Shown piece after piece: positions 1 through 10,516 of a stretch of 64,000 bases of DNA. The stretch is taken from positions 342,437,081-342,501,080 of the forward strand of contig JAUPFV010000001.1 in the NCBI GenBank assembly GCA_036936605.1, read 5' to 3'. A program made the position numbers and the translations under genes. Each line of letters begins with the position of its first letter. The first letter of the stretch is position 1. The stretch comes from Limnanthes douglasii subsp. nivea (taxonomy: Eukaryota > Streptophyta > Magnoliopsida > Brassicales > Limnanthaceae). The notes below the pieces were generated by a model. The model worked only from the letters and a program-made list of their open reading frames with translations. It was not told the origin of the DNA and did no database searches.

Positions 1-929
1 CGCTTGTGATAAGACATTTTTAGGGATCAAGACTTATTTATCGTCCCCGAACCTTCTAACAAAGCCCCTGAAAGGGGAGACTCGTTTTTTTACATAGCAA
101 TTTCAGATTTTGCGGTAAGTGCGGCACTGATTAATGAATCGGGGACGGCTCCCAAAGCGGTGTAGTTTGTGAGAAAAAGCCTATTGGACGCGGAGACGCG
201 GTATTTGAAGCTGGAAAAAATGGCCTTGGCTTTGGTGACCGCGGCGGGAAAAATGCGACCATATTTTCAGGCTCATCCCATCGTCGTTCGAACCTCGTTT
301 CCACTCAAGTATGTTCTTCAGCGACCGGACATGTCACAAAGAATGTCTAAGTGTTCAGTCGAGTTAGGCGATTTTGATATTAATTTTGAGCCAAGGACAG
401 CTATCAAAGGCCAGGTCCTGGCTGATTTTCTAGTTGAATTCCTTTCCGACCGACTAGACCAAGAAGAGCCACCCGAGAAAGACGAGCTAGTTGAGTGGGT
501 TATCCGAACCGATGGTGGGTCGAACGTCCATGGGTGCGGCGCGGGCGTCCAGATAATCACCCCTAAAGGCGTAAGTATGCATCAGGCAATCCGATTTGGT
601 TTTACCACTTCGAACAACGAAGCAGAGTACGAGGCAGCCTTGGCCGGTTTGAGATTAGCATAGGTATGCGGGGCCAAACACGACGTCTTGTTAGTGATTC
701 TCAACTCTTGATTAATCAGGCCTCGGGAGCGTCGGAAGCAAAGAAAGAGCATCTGGTTCAATACTTAGCAGCATTGCGAGTGTTAGCCGTGTCATTTGAT
801 AAAGTAACGTATGAGCACGTACCTAGGACTGAAAATGTGATTGCCGACTCCCTGGCGTCGGCATCCTGCTCAAGTAGTTACCCCTGGATAACCGAACAAG
901 ATAACCCGTCAATTGTGAAGAGGGCATAA
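1..929 (+). pseudogene. Tat-type Ty3/gypsy element A: reverse transcriptase C-terminus and RNase H (decayed)
   Basis: The translation runs from the RT connection region (LTKPLKGETRFFYIA, then VRKSLLDAETRYLKLEKMAL) through the RT/RNase H linker (QRPDMSQRMSKCSVELGDFD) into a plant gypsy RNase H (VIRTDGGSNVHGCGAG, SNNEAEYEAALAGLRLA). These motifs are typical of the Tat lineage. The product would copy the element RNA into DNA and remove the RNA strand in virus-like particles. The frame is cut by in-frame stops, at about 164 before VRKSLLD, at 661-663 and at 927-929, so it is not functional. The left end runs off the window, so gag, protease and the RT core are not visible. Integrase follows directly on the same strand. 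Confidence 0.88.
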
Positions 930-965
930 CTAGACAATCGGCCAGAAATCGCCTATCAGATATCC

Positions 966-2219
966 TTGGTAATGATATCGGATTGGAGAAGAGATATTAT
1001 AGCCTTCCTGGCTGAAGGACTATTACCAGATGATAGCACCACAACTCGGAAGGTACGAAATAAGGCCAGAGGCTACGTATTGTTGGGAGAGATACTATAC
1101 AAAAAGTCTTTCAGCAGGCCTCTACTGCGATGCCTGGGGGCTAATGAATCACAAATAATTGTCTCCGAGTTACACGACGGAGAAGGCGCAGCCCACTGTG
1201 GTTACAAAGCACTGATAAGAAGAATCTTCCTCGCCGGGTTTTATTGGCCGACGGTAACCGCCGATGCTCACTAGATAGTAAAAACGTGCGATACCTGTCA
1301 AAGATTCGCAAATGCGATCAATATGCCCGCGGCTCCGTTAGAATCAATCTCCGAAGGCTTGCCTTTTGACAGATAGGGAATCGATCTGGTAGGGCTACTA
1401 CTGATGGCATCCGGTGGTAGACAAACGATTGTGGTGGATGTAGATTACTTTTCCAAATGGGTAGAAGATGAGCCGTTATCAGGAACGAGAACTAAGGATA
1501 TTATCAAGTTTATTTGGTCGAGCATCTGCTGTAGGTTCGGGGTAGCTCAGAAGCTTACCATGGACAATGGACCTCAGTTTGACAGCAGCGAGATGAAAGT
1601 TTTTTGTACGACCCATAGAATTAGGCAGTGCTTTTCTGCCCCTTTCCATCCCTAGGCGAACGTGCAAGTTGAAGTCACGAACCGAACCATATTGGATGGT
1701 CTCAAAAATAACCTAGAAGGAAAAGCTGGCAAATTGCCCGATTACTTGCAGGAAGTATTGTGGGCTTACCGAACTACACCGCGAACAACGACTAAGGAAT
1801 CACCTTATGCCTTGGTGTATGGAATGGATGCGGTCACCCCAGCAGAATCAATTTTCCCATCTTTTAGGGTCGGCAATTATGATGAGAACGAAAACGGGGA
1901 TGGCAGACGACTAGCCCTAGACCTAATAGAAGAGAAAAGAGGCAGAGTTCAGCTGCACTCTTTACATTATCAGACTTTAATGAGGAGTCGGTATGCGTCA
2001 AAAGTGCGTCGACGGCAGTTCAAAGTCGGGGACAGGGTTTTGAGCAGAGTTTTTCTGCATACAAAAGACAAAAGCCTCGGCAAACTAGCTCCGAACTGGG
2101 AAGGACCGTATAAAGTAATGGAAAGAGTAAAGAGTGGAACCTACCGGTTGCAGGACAAGCACAGACGCTTATTGAGGCTCCCCTGGAACATTGAACATTT
2201 GAAGATATATATGGAGTAA
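966..2219 (+). pseudogene. Tat-type Ty3/gypsy element A: integrase (decayed)
   Basis: This integrase inserts element cDNA into chromosomes. Visible parts, in order: the H2C2 zinc region (HDGEGAAHCGYKALIRRI, then CDTCQRF), catalytic Asp regions (VDVDYFSKWVEDEP and TMDNGPQFD), a Glu in VQVEVTNRTI, then LWAYRTTPRTTTKESPYALV. The C-terminal chromatin-facing part includes KLAPNWEGPYKVMERVKSGTYRL and ends LPWNIEHLKIYME before a TAA at 2217-2219. In-frame TAG codons break it at about 1272, 1375 and 1653. At the last, the family has Gln (HPQAN) and here CAG has become TAG; at 1375 a family Trp is now TAG. Both are C-to-T type changes, as expected for a methylated, silenced element. Confidence 0.9.
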
Positions 2220-2438
2220 TTTTATCTATCTTTGTAAATTCTTTGTAATCATTCTTGTTTATGTACGAACCTTTGGTCGGGGATGTACTCTTTCCTACCT
2301 CGACGGCGCGAGAAGGTTTTAATGAGGCATCCATACCAACCGATCTTTTTAATCCAACTTTTTTGCCTTTGAAATTCAGAAGTGTTAAAAGGGGTCCCTA
2401 GCTGACGAGCTGATAGACAACTTTTGGCAATATCAATC
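2220..2438 (+). other. element A spacer after integrase, with conserved post-pol block
   Basis: Non-coding. It contains the block at 2313-2328 (AAGGTTTTAATGAGGC) that follows integrase in many plant gypsy elements. The same block appears reversed in element B at 8002-8017. No other feature is seen here. Confidence 0.6.
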
Positions 2439-2781
2439 GATCAACAGAACCTTAAATGTGTTTTTCGGTATTTAACCGATCTACATTTTATTCCCGACCC
2501 TACGAGAGTTTTTCATTTTAACATTGATCAATGGAACCTTAAATGGGTTTTTTGGTATTTAACCGATCTACATTGTATTCCCGACCCTATGTGAATTTTT
2601 CAATTAAACATTGATCAACATAACCTTCAATGGGTTTTTCGGTATTTAACCGATCTACATTTTATTCCCGACCCTATGAGAATTTTTCTATTAAGCGTTG
2701 ATCAAATCAACAGAACCTTAAATGGGTTTTTCAGTATTCAACTGATCTACATTCTATTCCCAACTCTACGGAAAAAACATT
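2439..2781 (+). repeat. tandem array, 87-bp unit, about 4 copies (element A)
   Basis: Units start with GATCAA at 2439, 2526, 2613 and 2700, giving a regular 87-bp spacing. Each carries AACCTTAAATG, TATTTAACCGATCTACATT and ATTCCCGACCCTA at the same offset. The fourth copy is the most divergent and the array ends near 2781. It lies between the pol end and the antisense extra ORF. Element B has an unrelated 46-bp array in the same relative position. Confidence 0.92.
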
Positions 2782-2958
2782 CTTACACAATATCAACGAT
2801 CGACTCTTCTACAATCATGCCCGACCGAATATAGATTTACAAAAGCATAATGGAAGAACCTTCACGATTATGGAAACTTTCATATTTAAGAAGCATCGGT
2901 TACAAAACGGTTTAAAAGGGTTCTACAGACCCAAAGGTTACAAAATTTCAATACAAAA

Positions 2959-2974
2959 GGGGGGGGGGGGGGGG
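2959..2974 (+). repeat. poly(G) tract of 16 bases
   Basis: An uninterrupted run of 16 G lies 6 bases beyond the stop codon of element A's antisense ORF (stop at 2981-2983 on the minus strand). On that ORF's sense strand it reads as poly(C). Confidence 0.95.
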
Positions 2975-2980
2975 TCGAAG

Positions 2981-3801
2981 TCAAGCGTCCTCATCCTCAG
3001 GCTCGGTTTCTGTGTCGTCCGACTCTTCGTCATCGCAAACCACACCAGATGGGTGATCGGCTTCGGGAACATCTAGCCACATGGACCCAAGGGGAAGTTC
3101 GGGGAAACGGTGATGAAATGTCAGCACATAAGCAGCCTTAGCCTCGGCCGTCTCCTTATCCGTCCACTTCTGGCACTTATCAGCAAAAAGAGCGTTGGCA
3201 TTCTTCAGATAGGAAATTTCTTTTGCCTTCTTTACCGCGAAGTAATAAAAGAAGCGGCTCTGAATCTTTGACACTACCAACTGCCAGCTCGGTCCTCGCG
3301 GTTTTTTCTGACCCGCGCTAAGTTTTTTTCAACCTTCTTCCACTTTTCTTCCAAGAGCTCTTGTGTTGCCTCTCCCTTTTTTACTTCCTTTTCAAGAGTG
3401 GAAACTTTCCCCTCCGGTTCCGTAAGCTTTTGGCTTAGCTCCCCTGCCCGCCGCTCTTTCATCGCCAAAGGCACGATCATATTATACAACGACAAGGGCA
3501 ACACGTTCGTTATCCGCAAAGGAAAGGTATGAGGACTCCCAGGCACTGACAGCACAGGCAGCTTAGTACCACTTGATGACGCCACGACATCTTTTGATGC
3601 CTTTGAGGACCCAACATCGTCATTGTCGGGGATCACCACTATTGGAGCACTTTCGACCGGTACTGTTGTGGGAGCGGCTACATCCCCACCCTTGACCTCC
3701 CCATATTGCTCAAAAAGCGTCGGGATGGTTGCATTATCGACAAGGGCAGGAGCAGCGGCAGGTTCGCTCTCCTTCTTGGAGCATTTCGATATTTTGTCGA
3801 T
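2981..3801 (-). pseudogene. antisense extra ORF of Tat element A (coiled-coil protein, C-terminal part)
   Basis: This open region lies antisense to pol, between integrase and the 3' LTR, as in Tat/Grande-type elements. The role of such proteins is unknown. Visible in order: an acidic, Ser/Pro-rich stretch; LPLSLYNMIVPLAMKERRAG; a Lys/Glu-rich probable coiled coil; and the C-terminus LPLGSMWLDVPEADHPSGVV followed by an acidic tail. Element B's extra ORF has matching landmarks (SLYNMFAPIAPKER, then LSLGSMWLDVPEEDRPEVIV), so the two are homologous. A frame change occurs near 3275. The N-terminal globular domain seen in B is absent because the sequence switches to element B's LTR at about 3802. 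The apparent start ATG at 3823-3825 lies inside that LTR, so this is a chimera and not the native start. Confidence 0.72.
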
Positions 3802-3923
3802 ATATATCACCCCTCCTAAATACACTTGTTTTCTATGTTACCCAATATTTACAAATAGGTCCTCATTTTTTCACAAGTATTAATTAAACCTCATAATAAC
3901 CTTGACATTTTATGCGCTTATCA
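3802..3923 (-). mobile_element. truncated 3' LTR of Tat element B (U3 part only)
   Basis: These 122 bp match 11629-11749, the outer part of B's 5' LTR, with few differences. On the minus strand it begins TGATAAGCGCATAAAATG. The rest of the roughly 325-bp LTR, including TATA, R and U5, is missing and element A sequence follows directly. The end is fixed by the adjoining purine tract on the minus strand. Confidence 0.75.
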
Positions 3924-3939
3924 ATAACCCCCTAGTTTT
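3924..3939 (-). promoter_or_regulatory. polypurine tract of element B
   Basis: On the minus strand this reads AAAACTAGGGGGTTAT directly before the LTR start TGATAAG, as expected for the plus-strand DNA primer of an LTR retrotransposon. A second similar tract (AAAGCTAGGGGGCTAG, minus strand) lies near 4364-4379. Confidence 0.6.
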
Positions 3940-4520
3940 GCGGAGGGTAGAGAAAAAACTACTTGATCGTTGGGGTCTGTTGGCTAAACGTTTGCACCAG
4001 AAACTGTCTAGATCTTGTTCATCCCGTCGTTATCTATTGGAGGATACCGATGTTGTAAGTCGCGCGTTAATGCTCGATATTTCCTTGCACGGTCAACATA
4101 CAAAAGTCCTGACGTTAACACTAGTTTGTTAAGGATCAAATTGTTGGTCTGTTGTTTCCCGACACATTTGAATTTACTTAGAGTTGTAGTTATCCTCTTT
4201 GATCAAAACTAGTGGGCTTTGGTTCAAATCACCTTTTTCCAAAACCCATTACTTTTGAACAAAGAAGATACTTCCTTACTCGCACACGTGTCTTTTCTTG
4301 ATTCGTCATCAATATTCGAAATCATTGTCTGTTGAACTACCCGAAGTGAGCATCATGAAGCTAGCCCCCTAGCTTTGCTGGAGTTGTCAGAGTGGAAACG
4401 TTTCTTGTAATGATTTGAGTGTGTTTTAACTAATGTTTTGGTAAAGCAATTTTTGAACTTCCCAAAGCTCTTTTCGATTATGCTTCTCCATGGAACAATC
4501 CGTTACCCCACTTACTTTCC

Positions 4521-4528
4521 TATAAATA
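4521..4528 (+). promoter_or_regulatory. TATA box for the antisense ORF of element B
   Basis: TATAAATA lies on the plus strand about 100 bp before the first ATG (4626) of the extra ORF. A CT/GA-rich leader (GAGAGAGAG near 4568, again near 4600) looks like a plant 5' UTR. It points opposite to the element's own transcript. The promoter role is inferred from position. Confidence 0.5.
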
Positions 4529-4625
4529 TTCTTAGTTCTTCACTTCCTATTTCACCTCAGTTTTAGAGAGAGAGAAATCTGTCACTCTTCCCATTTTCTA
4601 GAGAGAGAATCTCCGCTATTGTTTA

Positions 4626-7385
4626 TGAGAAGGCCTACTTCTCACAAGAGAGCTAAGAAAAAATCTGACCAACCCGAAAAATCAGTCTTCGGTTTATTGA
4701 TTATCTTAGTATCACTAAAAGGGCTGACGAATGTCGAGCCGTGGGATTAATCCACAAAGGCCTCATATCTCTGCTGAGTAAAACTCCGTTGAATTTTCCA
4801 AAACCCAAAAATCTGAGATCATCTAAACCATCTTTCGAAGCGGGTCCTTCGACTATCCTAAAGGCTTCTTTAAAAACCGGAGATCCCAACGCTATTAACC
4901 GTCCAGTACCTTCAAAGACCAGAAATTCCCTCGATCGGAAAACCAAAACTTCATTCTTAACCATGGGCGATTCTAGCTCTTCATCTACCACTCCCAAGTT
5001 CGTCCAGCTGACTCCGACCATCCTAGGGCGTCGAACTAGTCACAACACCGCAACTACTCCTAAATGAGTGGTACAAAAGTATGAGGAAAGAAGGAAGCTT
5101 AAAGAGGCTGCCTCCAAGAAAGCTAAAAACTCAATACTCGGCCATACCCGAGTCAACAACAGTTCTAGCGTTGTTCTTGCGACTCCTTGTACTAAGGAGT
5201 TGGCATCCACTGACAAGGCTCTACCCGAGAAAACAAAAAAAACCGAACCAAAAGTTCCCAAAGCTTAAAAAAAAGGTATTAATTTCTTCGAAAGTCGAAG
5301 CCCAGATTATTGAAACAAATCTTTTAACCAATCCAACCGTCCAAACTGTTCCCATGGCTGGCGAAGCTACCCTTGCGGTAGATTAAGAACCCCTTCCCCC
5401 CGAGATCGTCAAGGCCTTAACTGGCTACCATAATTTCTTGCCCAGAGATCACATTGTTTCTCTTTTCGTCGGGAAATATTTGTATTACAATCCCGATGAA
5501 GAAGCCGTGTTAAAAACGATCTTGGGGATTCCTGACTGTGTGGACATTCGATTCCTAATTCCCGGTGAAATCCCCTTGTCGATGGAGTCACGAGAAATAA
5601 TGTTTTTTACTGAACTCTTCAACTGGGGTCTGCGACTCCCTCTCGACCCCGAAACCGTCAGATATTTTGAGATCCTCCGGATATGCCCGATCCAATTGAC
5701 TCCTAACGCATGGTATACTCTAATTTCAACCATAATGGTCTCTTGTTTAGCCGAGGTTCCAATATCCACGGAAGAGTACAAAGCCATCTCTGGACTATCA
5801 AAGTCTCCCAAATTTCCTTTCTTCTACTCTTCCTTTGCAAATCTGAGAAATATAGTAAATGATTTATTGGAGGCTGACAAGTCGTGGAAACACTGGTTTG
5901 TCTTTATCAGTGGTACCTGGGAAAATGGCAGACCGTACACTAAGGAAAAACCGAGACACTTAACTTATAAGTGGACTCTTGAAGATTTGTGTAGATACTC
6001 ACACTTTTTTTTTCTACTGACTGATCTTCTCCTTCAATTTTGCAAGGTAACTATATAAGAGTTGAGATAAACTCATCTTAAGAAGGCCTAAGACATCTTT
6101 TATAAACTTCAAACTTTCGCCAGAAAGAATTGGGCTCAAAAGTTTCGTCGGTGCTTCAAAAATACCAATTTCATCAATAGCAACATTTGGCGTTGTTCCG
6201 ACGACATTATGGATGCTGACCAATTGTGGGTGCCTCCTGACGTCGTCGACCTCATGAAAACGTTAGATGCTCCAGATGCCGATGTCATCGACCTAGAGGA
6301 ACCGAGCGCCCAGTAAACCGGTGAAGTCAAACGAGATGTCTGACCAAGAATATGGGTATAAGATTGTGGAAACCGCCACTGAAGAAAAACCTCGAGAAGT
6401 GTTACCTTCAGAGCCTGAAACCACTGCCATCCTCAGTGACCGATCGCTAGTGGAGGTAAATCTCCTGTGGCCAGCAAAATCCAGAAGAAAGGGCATGGCT
6501 AAAAGAGAAACTCGTGGTGTATGAGGTGTACAATGACTTGACTGTGGAACAAATCACCATCTTAACCATGTTTGGGCAATACGAAGGTGCGAAGTCGTCC
6601 ACGCCCGTTGAGGCCTCTCTGAAAGGGAAAAGCACAGAGGAATAACATTCCACAGATAAGGCTAGAGCACCAGACCGCCCGGACAACCATGCTGTGGAAA
6701 AGTACCAAGACTGTGGACATCACCAAGAGGGTTCGATGCATCCCGATCCTCCAAATTTATCTGTACCTGCTCAAAGTTTGGGTTTGTTCTCCCTTTAAAA
6801 ATCGGATACCCTAACAACTTCCCTATACAACATGTTTGCTCCCATAGCACCAAAAGAGAGAGAAGTAATAAAACTTCTAAATGAGCTTGCAGAACTCAAG
6901 AAGAGCGCTTCATCCAAAGCCAAAGAGTCACAGGACCTAATTGATCATGCCAATGATCGGGCTACTGCAGCCGAAGCTAAAAACCAGGCTTTCAAGATCA
7001 AAGAGAAAGAATGGGAACAATCTGTTTCCCAGGCCAAAGAAGATCGTGCCAAGGAAATGGAAGGATTGGCTGCCCAAAAGCTTCAATATGGTTATCTTCA
7101 CCTTCGATCGACAAAAAGGACTAAAAGCCTCCACGAACTTCAAGTGGCCGTTGACAAGAGTAAAGAGGAGAACTGTCTTTTTGCTGTTAAGTACAAGATG
7201 TCATGGAAGAGGAGCTCGTTGATGCAAGGTCTGGCTATGTTTTAAACTTTCATGAACAGTTTCCCCAGCTATCATTAGGGTCGATGTGGCTAGATGTTCC
7301 AGAAGAGGATCGTCCTGAAGTTATTGTTTGTGTGGATCCCAAAGTTGAATATACCGAATCTTCCAAAGACCCTTCCAATATTTAA
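4626..7385 (+). pseudogene. antisense extra ORF of Tat element B (plant 'gypsy-type transposon' domain plus coiled coil)
   Basis: A long, frame-broken coding region antisense to B's pol. From ATG 4626 come a basic, Ser/Pro-rich N-terminus, a Lys/Glu-rich stretch (about 5068-5265), then a globular domain at 5438-6058 with GLRLPLDPETVRYFEILRIC and IQLTPNAWYTLISTI. This resembles the plant domain listed in protein families as 'putative gypsy type transposon' (Transposase_28-like). A low-complexity acidic stretch follows. Next come SLYNMFAPIAPKEREV, a coiled coil rich in Lys, Glu and Ala (6840-7200), and the C-terminus LSLGSMWLDVPEEDRPEVIV. The pieces lie in different frames and several stops intervene, so the present copy is dead. 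Its biochemical function is unknown. The CDS-like reading and leader suggest it was once expressed separately from gag-pol. Confidence 0.7.
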
Positions 7386-7568
7386 AATTGTTGTTTGTAG
7401 TGTGTTGTTTTTTTTTCAATATCCGGACTTGGTTATTGTATGCTTAAATTTCTGTTCGCATTTTGCTTATTCTGTCTAATGTTTTTCCACCTTTTGTAAT
7501 CGAAAGTGATCAATTTCTGATGCAAAAAAATAGATTCGTTATAAGTTATCATATGCTACACTCGAATA

Positions 7569-7940
7569 CGTAGATTAACTTGAAAGTTGAAAAACCTTGT
7601 AAAAGGTCCGAACTCGTAGATCAACTTTAAAAGTTGAAGAACCTTGTAAAAGGTTCGAACTCGTAGATCAACTTAAAAGTTGAAAAATCTTGTAAAAGGT
7701 TCGAACTCGTAGTTCAACTTTAAAAGTTGAAAAACCTTGTAAAAGTTTCGAAGTCGTAGATCAACTTAAAAGTTGAAAACATTGTAAGAGGATCAAACTC
7801 GTAGATCAACTTTAAAAGTTGAAAAACCTTGTAAAAGGTTTGAACTCGTAGTTCAACTTAAAAGTTGAAAAACCTTGTAAGAGGTTCGAACTCGTAGATC
7901 AACTTTAAAGTTGAAAAACCTTGGAAGAGGTTCGAACGCG
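7569..7940 (+). repeat. tandem array, about 46-bp unit, 8 copies (element B)
   Basis: CGTAGA or CGTAGT recurs at 7569, 7615, 7662, 7708, 7755, 7800, 7847 and 7892, with a last partial copy at 7938. The spacing is 45-47 bp. Each unit has a small palindrome (TCAACTTTAAAAGTTGA or a shortened form), then AAACCTTGTAAAAGGTTCGAAC, itself partly palindromic. There are no unique spacers between copies. Confidence 0.95.
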
Positions 7941-8102
7941 TAAGAATAACAACTTGATTTAAGGATTTAATGATTTACTAAATAGGCCAGTTTATATAGA
8001 CGCCTCATTAAAACCTTATCGCGCCACCAGGGTAGGAAAGAGTATGTCCCCGACCAAAATTATTTTACAACAGGATAAAGAAAATAACGTAAATATTAAC
8101 AA

Positions 8103-9176
8103 TCACTCTAGATATAACTTAAGCTGCTTGATGTTCCAAGGAAGTCGTAGAGGTCGGTCGAACTTGTCTTTCAGTCTATACGTCCCTGGTTTTACTTTTT
8201 CTACCACCTGAGACGGACCTTCCCAATTGGGTGCTAAGTTCCCTGGATGCTTGTCCTTGGTGTGAAGGAAAAATTTCTACAATAATTTTTCCCCAACTTT
8301 GAAATCTCTTCTTCGAACTTCCGAAGCATATCTGGTTCTCATAAGGATCTGATAATGAAACAAACTTAGGTGAGCTCTGGCTAGTTTCTCCTCGAGCAGG
8401 TCCAAGGCTAAAGACCGACTCTCTTTGTTAGTCCCTTCCTTGTAATGATTGATTCTGAAAGATGGGAACATTGTCCCGGCAGGAATTACTGCATCCATAC
8501 CATATACCAACGCGTAGGGCAATTCCCGAGTTGCAGTTTTGGGCATGGTTCGGTATGCCCATAGTAATTCTTGCAAACAATCCGGACATTTTCCTGCTTT
8601 TCCTTCTAAAATCTTCTTGAGCCCATTGATAATCATTCTGTTTGTCACCTCGACTTGTCCATTAGCTTGGGGATGGAAGGGATCTGAGAAACATTGTTGT
8701 ATTTTTTGATTTTAACAGAATTCTCTCATTTCTTTGCTGTCAAATTAGGGGCCATTATCCATAGTTATCTTTTGAGGGATACCATACCGATAACAAGACT
8801 TTACAAAGTTTTTAGCCTTAGTTCCCGGACAGCGGTTCCGCCTCGACCCACTTTGAAAAATAATTAATTGCGACCACAATAGTTTGTCTTCATCCGGTTG
8901 GAAAAAAAGTGGACCGACTAAATTTATCCCCCATTTGTCAAATGACAACCCTTCTGAAATGGATTCGAGGGGAACTGTTGGGGTATGAATTGAATTAGCG
9001 AACCTCTGGCAAGTATCGCATCTTTTAACTAGCTCTTTGGCATCGGTCGCTATCGTGGGCCAGTAAAATCCCGATAACAAAACTCTTCTGATTAACGTCT
9101 TAAAACCATAATGCGCCGATCCTTCATCGTCATGCAGTTCAGACAACACCATATGCGACTCAACTTGTCCAAACAC
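8103..9176 (-). pseudogene. Tat-type Ty3/gypsy element B: integrase (decayed)
   Basis: Read on the minus strand. The H2C2 region is HDDEGSAHYGFKTLIRRV with CDTCQRFANS. Catalytic-region motifs include KITMDNGP, and then come LWAYRTMPKTATRELPYALV and VYGMDAVIPAG. The C-terminal part continues past the longest open stretch (LAPNWEGPSQVVEKVKPGTY, in a shifted frame) to LPWNIKQLKLYLE and a stop at 8103-8105. Family Gln or Trp codons are replaced by stops and there are frame changes near 8277 and 8740. It is closely similar to element A's integrase, so the two are members of one or sister families. Confidence 0.88.
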
Positions 9177-9177
9177 C

Positions 9178-10358
9178 TTAGTAGAGTCTACTCACAGACT
9201 TTTTATAGAGTATATTTCTCAATAGTGCAAACCCTCGCGCCTTGTACTGCATACTTCTTGCCAAACTTTTGTCATCGGGTAACACCCCTTCCGCTAAGAA
9301 ATTTATGTTGTTATTCCTCCAATCTACACTCAGTGATGTTGAAATTTGACAAGCCGATTCGGGTTGGTTCTCTAGCTCCTTCCGCTTCAAAATAGAAGGG
9401 TATTCTTGAGTTAAAATCCACGGGTAATCACCGACGTATGTTGTAGTTGCCAGTGAGTCAACAATGGTATTATCCTCCCTACGGACATGTTCGTAGGCCA
9501 AAAATCTTAGAGCTGCTAAATACTAAACTAGATGTTCTTTTCTCACCTCGGATTTCCCCGTCGCATAATTAACAAGTAGATGGGAATTGCTTAGTAGTCG
9601 AACGTTCTTTGCTACACAAATCATTGCTAACCTTAAATCTACCAACGCTGCCTCATATTCAGCTTCGTTGTTCGAATCTATAAAACCAAAATGAATTTCC
9701 TGATGCATAGCAACTCCCAAAGGCGTAGAGTTTGGATATCGCTCCCCCAACCGTTAATACTTGAACCACCGTCAGTTCTGACTATCCATTCATCTGGCTC
9801 ATTTTATTATTCGGCTACTGCATCATCTGCTCTGCTAGAGTGGAATTCTACTAGAAATTCTGCTAAAACCTGTCCTTTAATAACCGTCGTAGGTTTAAAA
9901 CTGATATCAAAGTCTCCCAACTCTACCGACCACTTGGACATACGTCCCGAAATATCAGGTCGTTGTAACACATTCTTTAACATTAAAGTAGTCTGAACCA
10001 CAATTGAGTGGCCTTGGAAATAGGGTCACATTTTTCTAGTTGTTGTTACCAAAGCCAAAGCTAATTTTTAAAGTTTCAAGTATCGTTTTTCAGCGTCTAA
10101 CAAGCTCTTGCTTACATAGTAAACCGGTTTAGGAATTCGATCTTCTTCTCGAACTAACGCTGCGGTCACCGCATAATCTGGTACCGCTATGTACAAAAAT
10201 AAAGTCTCTCGAGGTAGTGGTTTTGTTAATACCGTCGGGGATGACAGATAATTTATTATTTTGAGAATGCCTCGGTACACTCAGGTGTCCAACTAAAATT
10301 CTTGGTATTTCTCAATACTTGGAAGAAAGGAGCACACTTATCAGAGGATCGGGAGATG
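9178..10358 (-). pseudogene. Tat-type Ty3/gypsy element B: RT C-terminus and RNase H (decayed)
   Basis: Minus-strand reading: ISRSSDKCAPFFQVLRNTKN, then FSWTPECTEAFSKIINYLSS, TKPLPRETLFLYIAVPDYAV, YVSKSLLDAEKRYLKL, QRPDISGRMSKWSVELGDFD and the RNase H region (SNNEAEYEAALVDLRLAM). The order matches element A. The RT core with its catalytic YxDD is missing because the sequence switches at about 10358 to unrelated DNA bearing a plus-strand LTR. Several stops and frame changes occur. Confidence 0.88.
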
Positions 10359-10516
10359 AATCTATACCTGTAAGTTTGGCTCCCCAAAGGACAATGAAAC
10401 TGTTGGACGTTGAGATACTCTCTTCTATTAATCATTATCGCCCCCTCATTTCGATAGAAATGAGAGTTACTTTATCGATGCTATCCCCCTGGGGGTTTTG
10501 TATTTTCGCTCGACGC

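Noticed and set aside
318..560. Minus-strand ORF opposite the element A RNase H
   Set aside because: A shadow of the + strand pol reading; no independent motif.
2020..2334. Minus-strand ORF of 104 codons
   Set aside because: A shadow of the integrase C-terminus extended into non-coding spacer.
7569..7940. CRISPR-like array
   Set aside because: The units are directly adjacent with no unique spacers, lie in a plant retroelement, and no cas-like gene is present.
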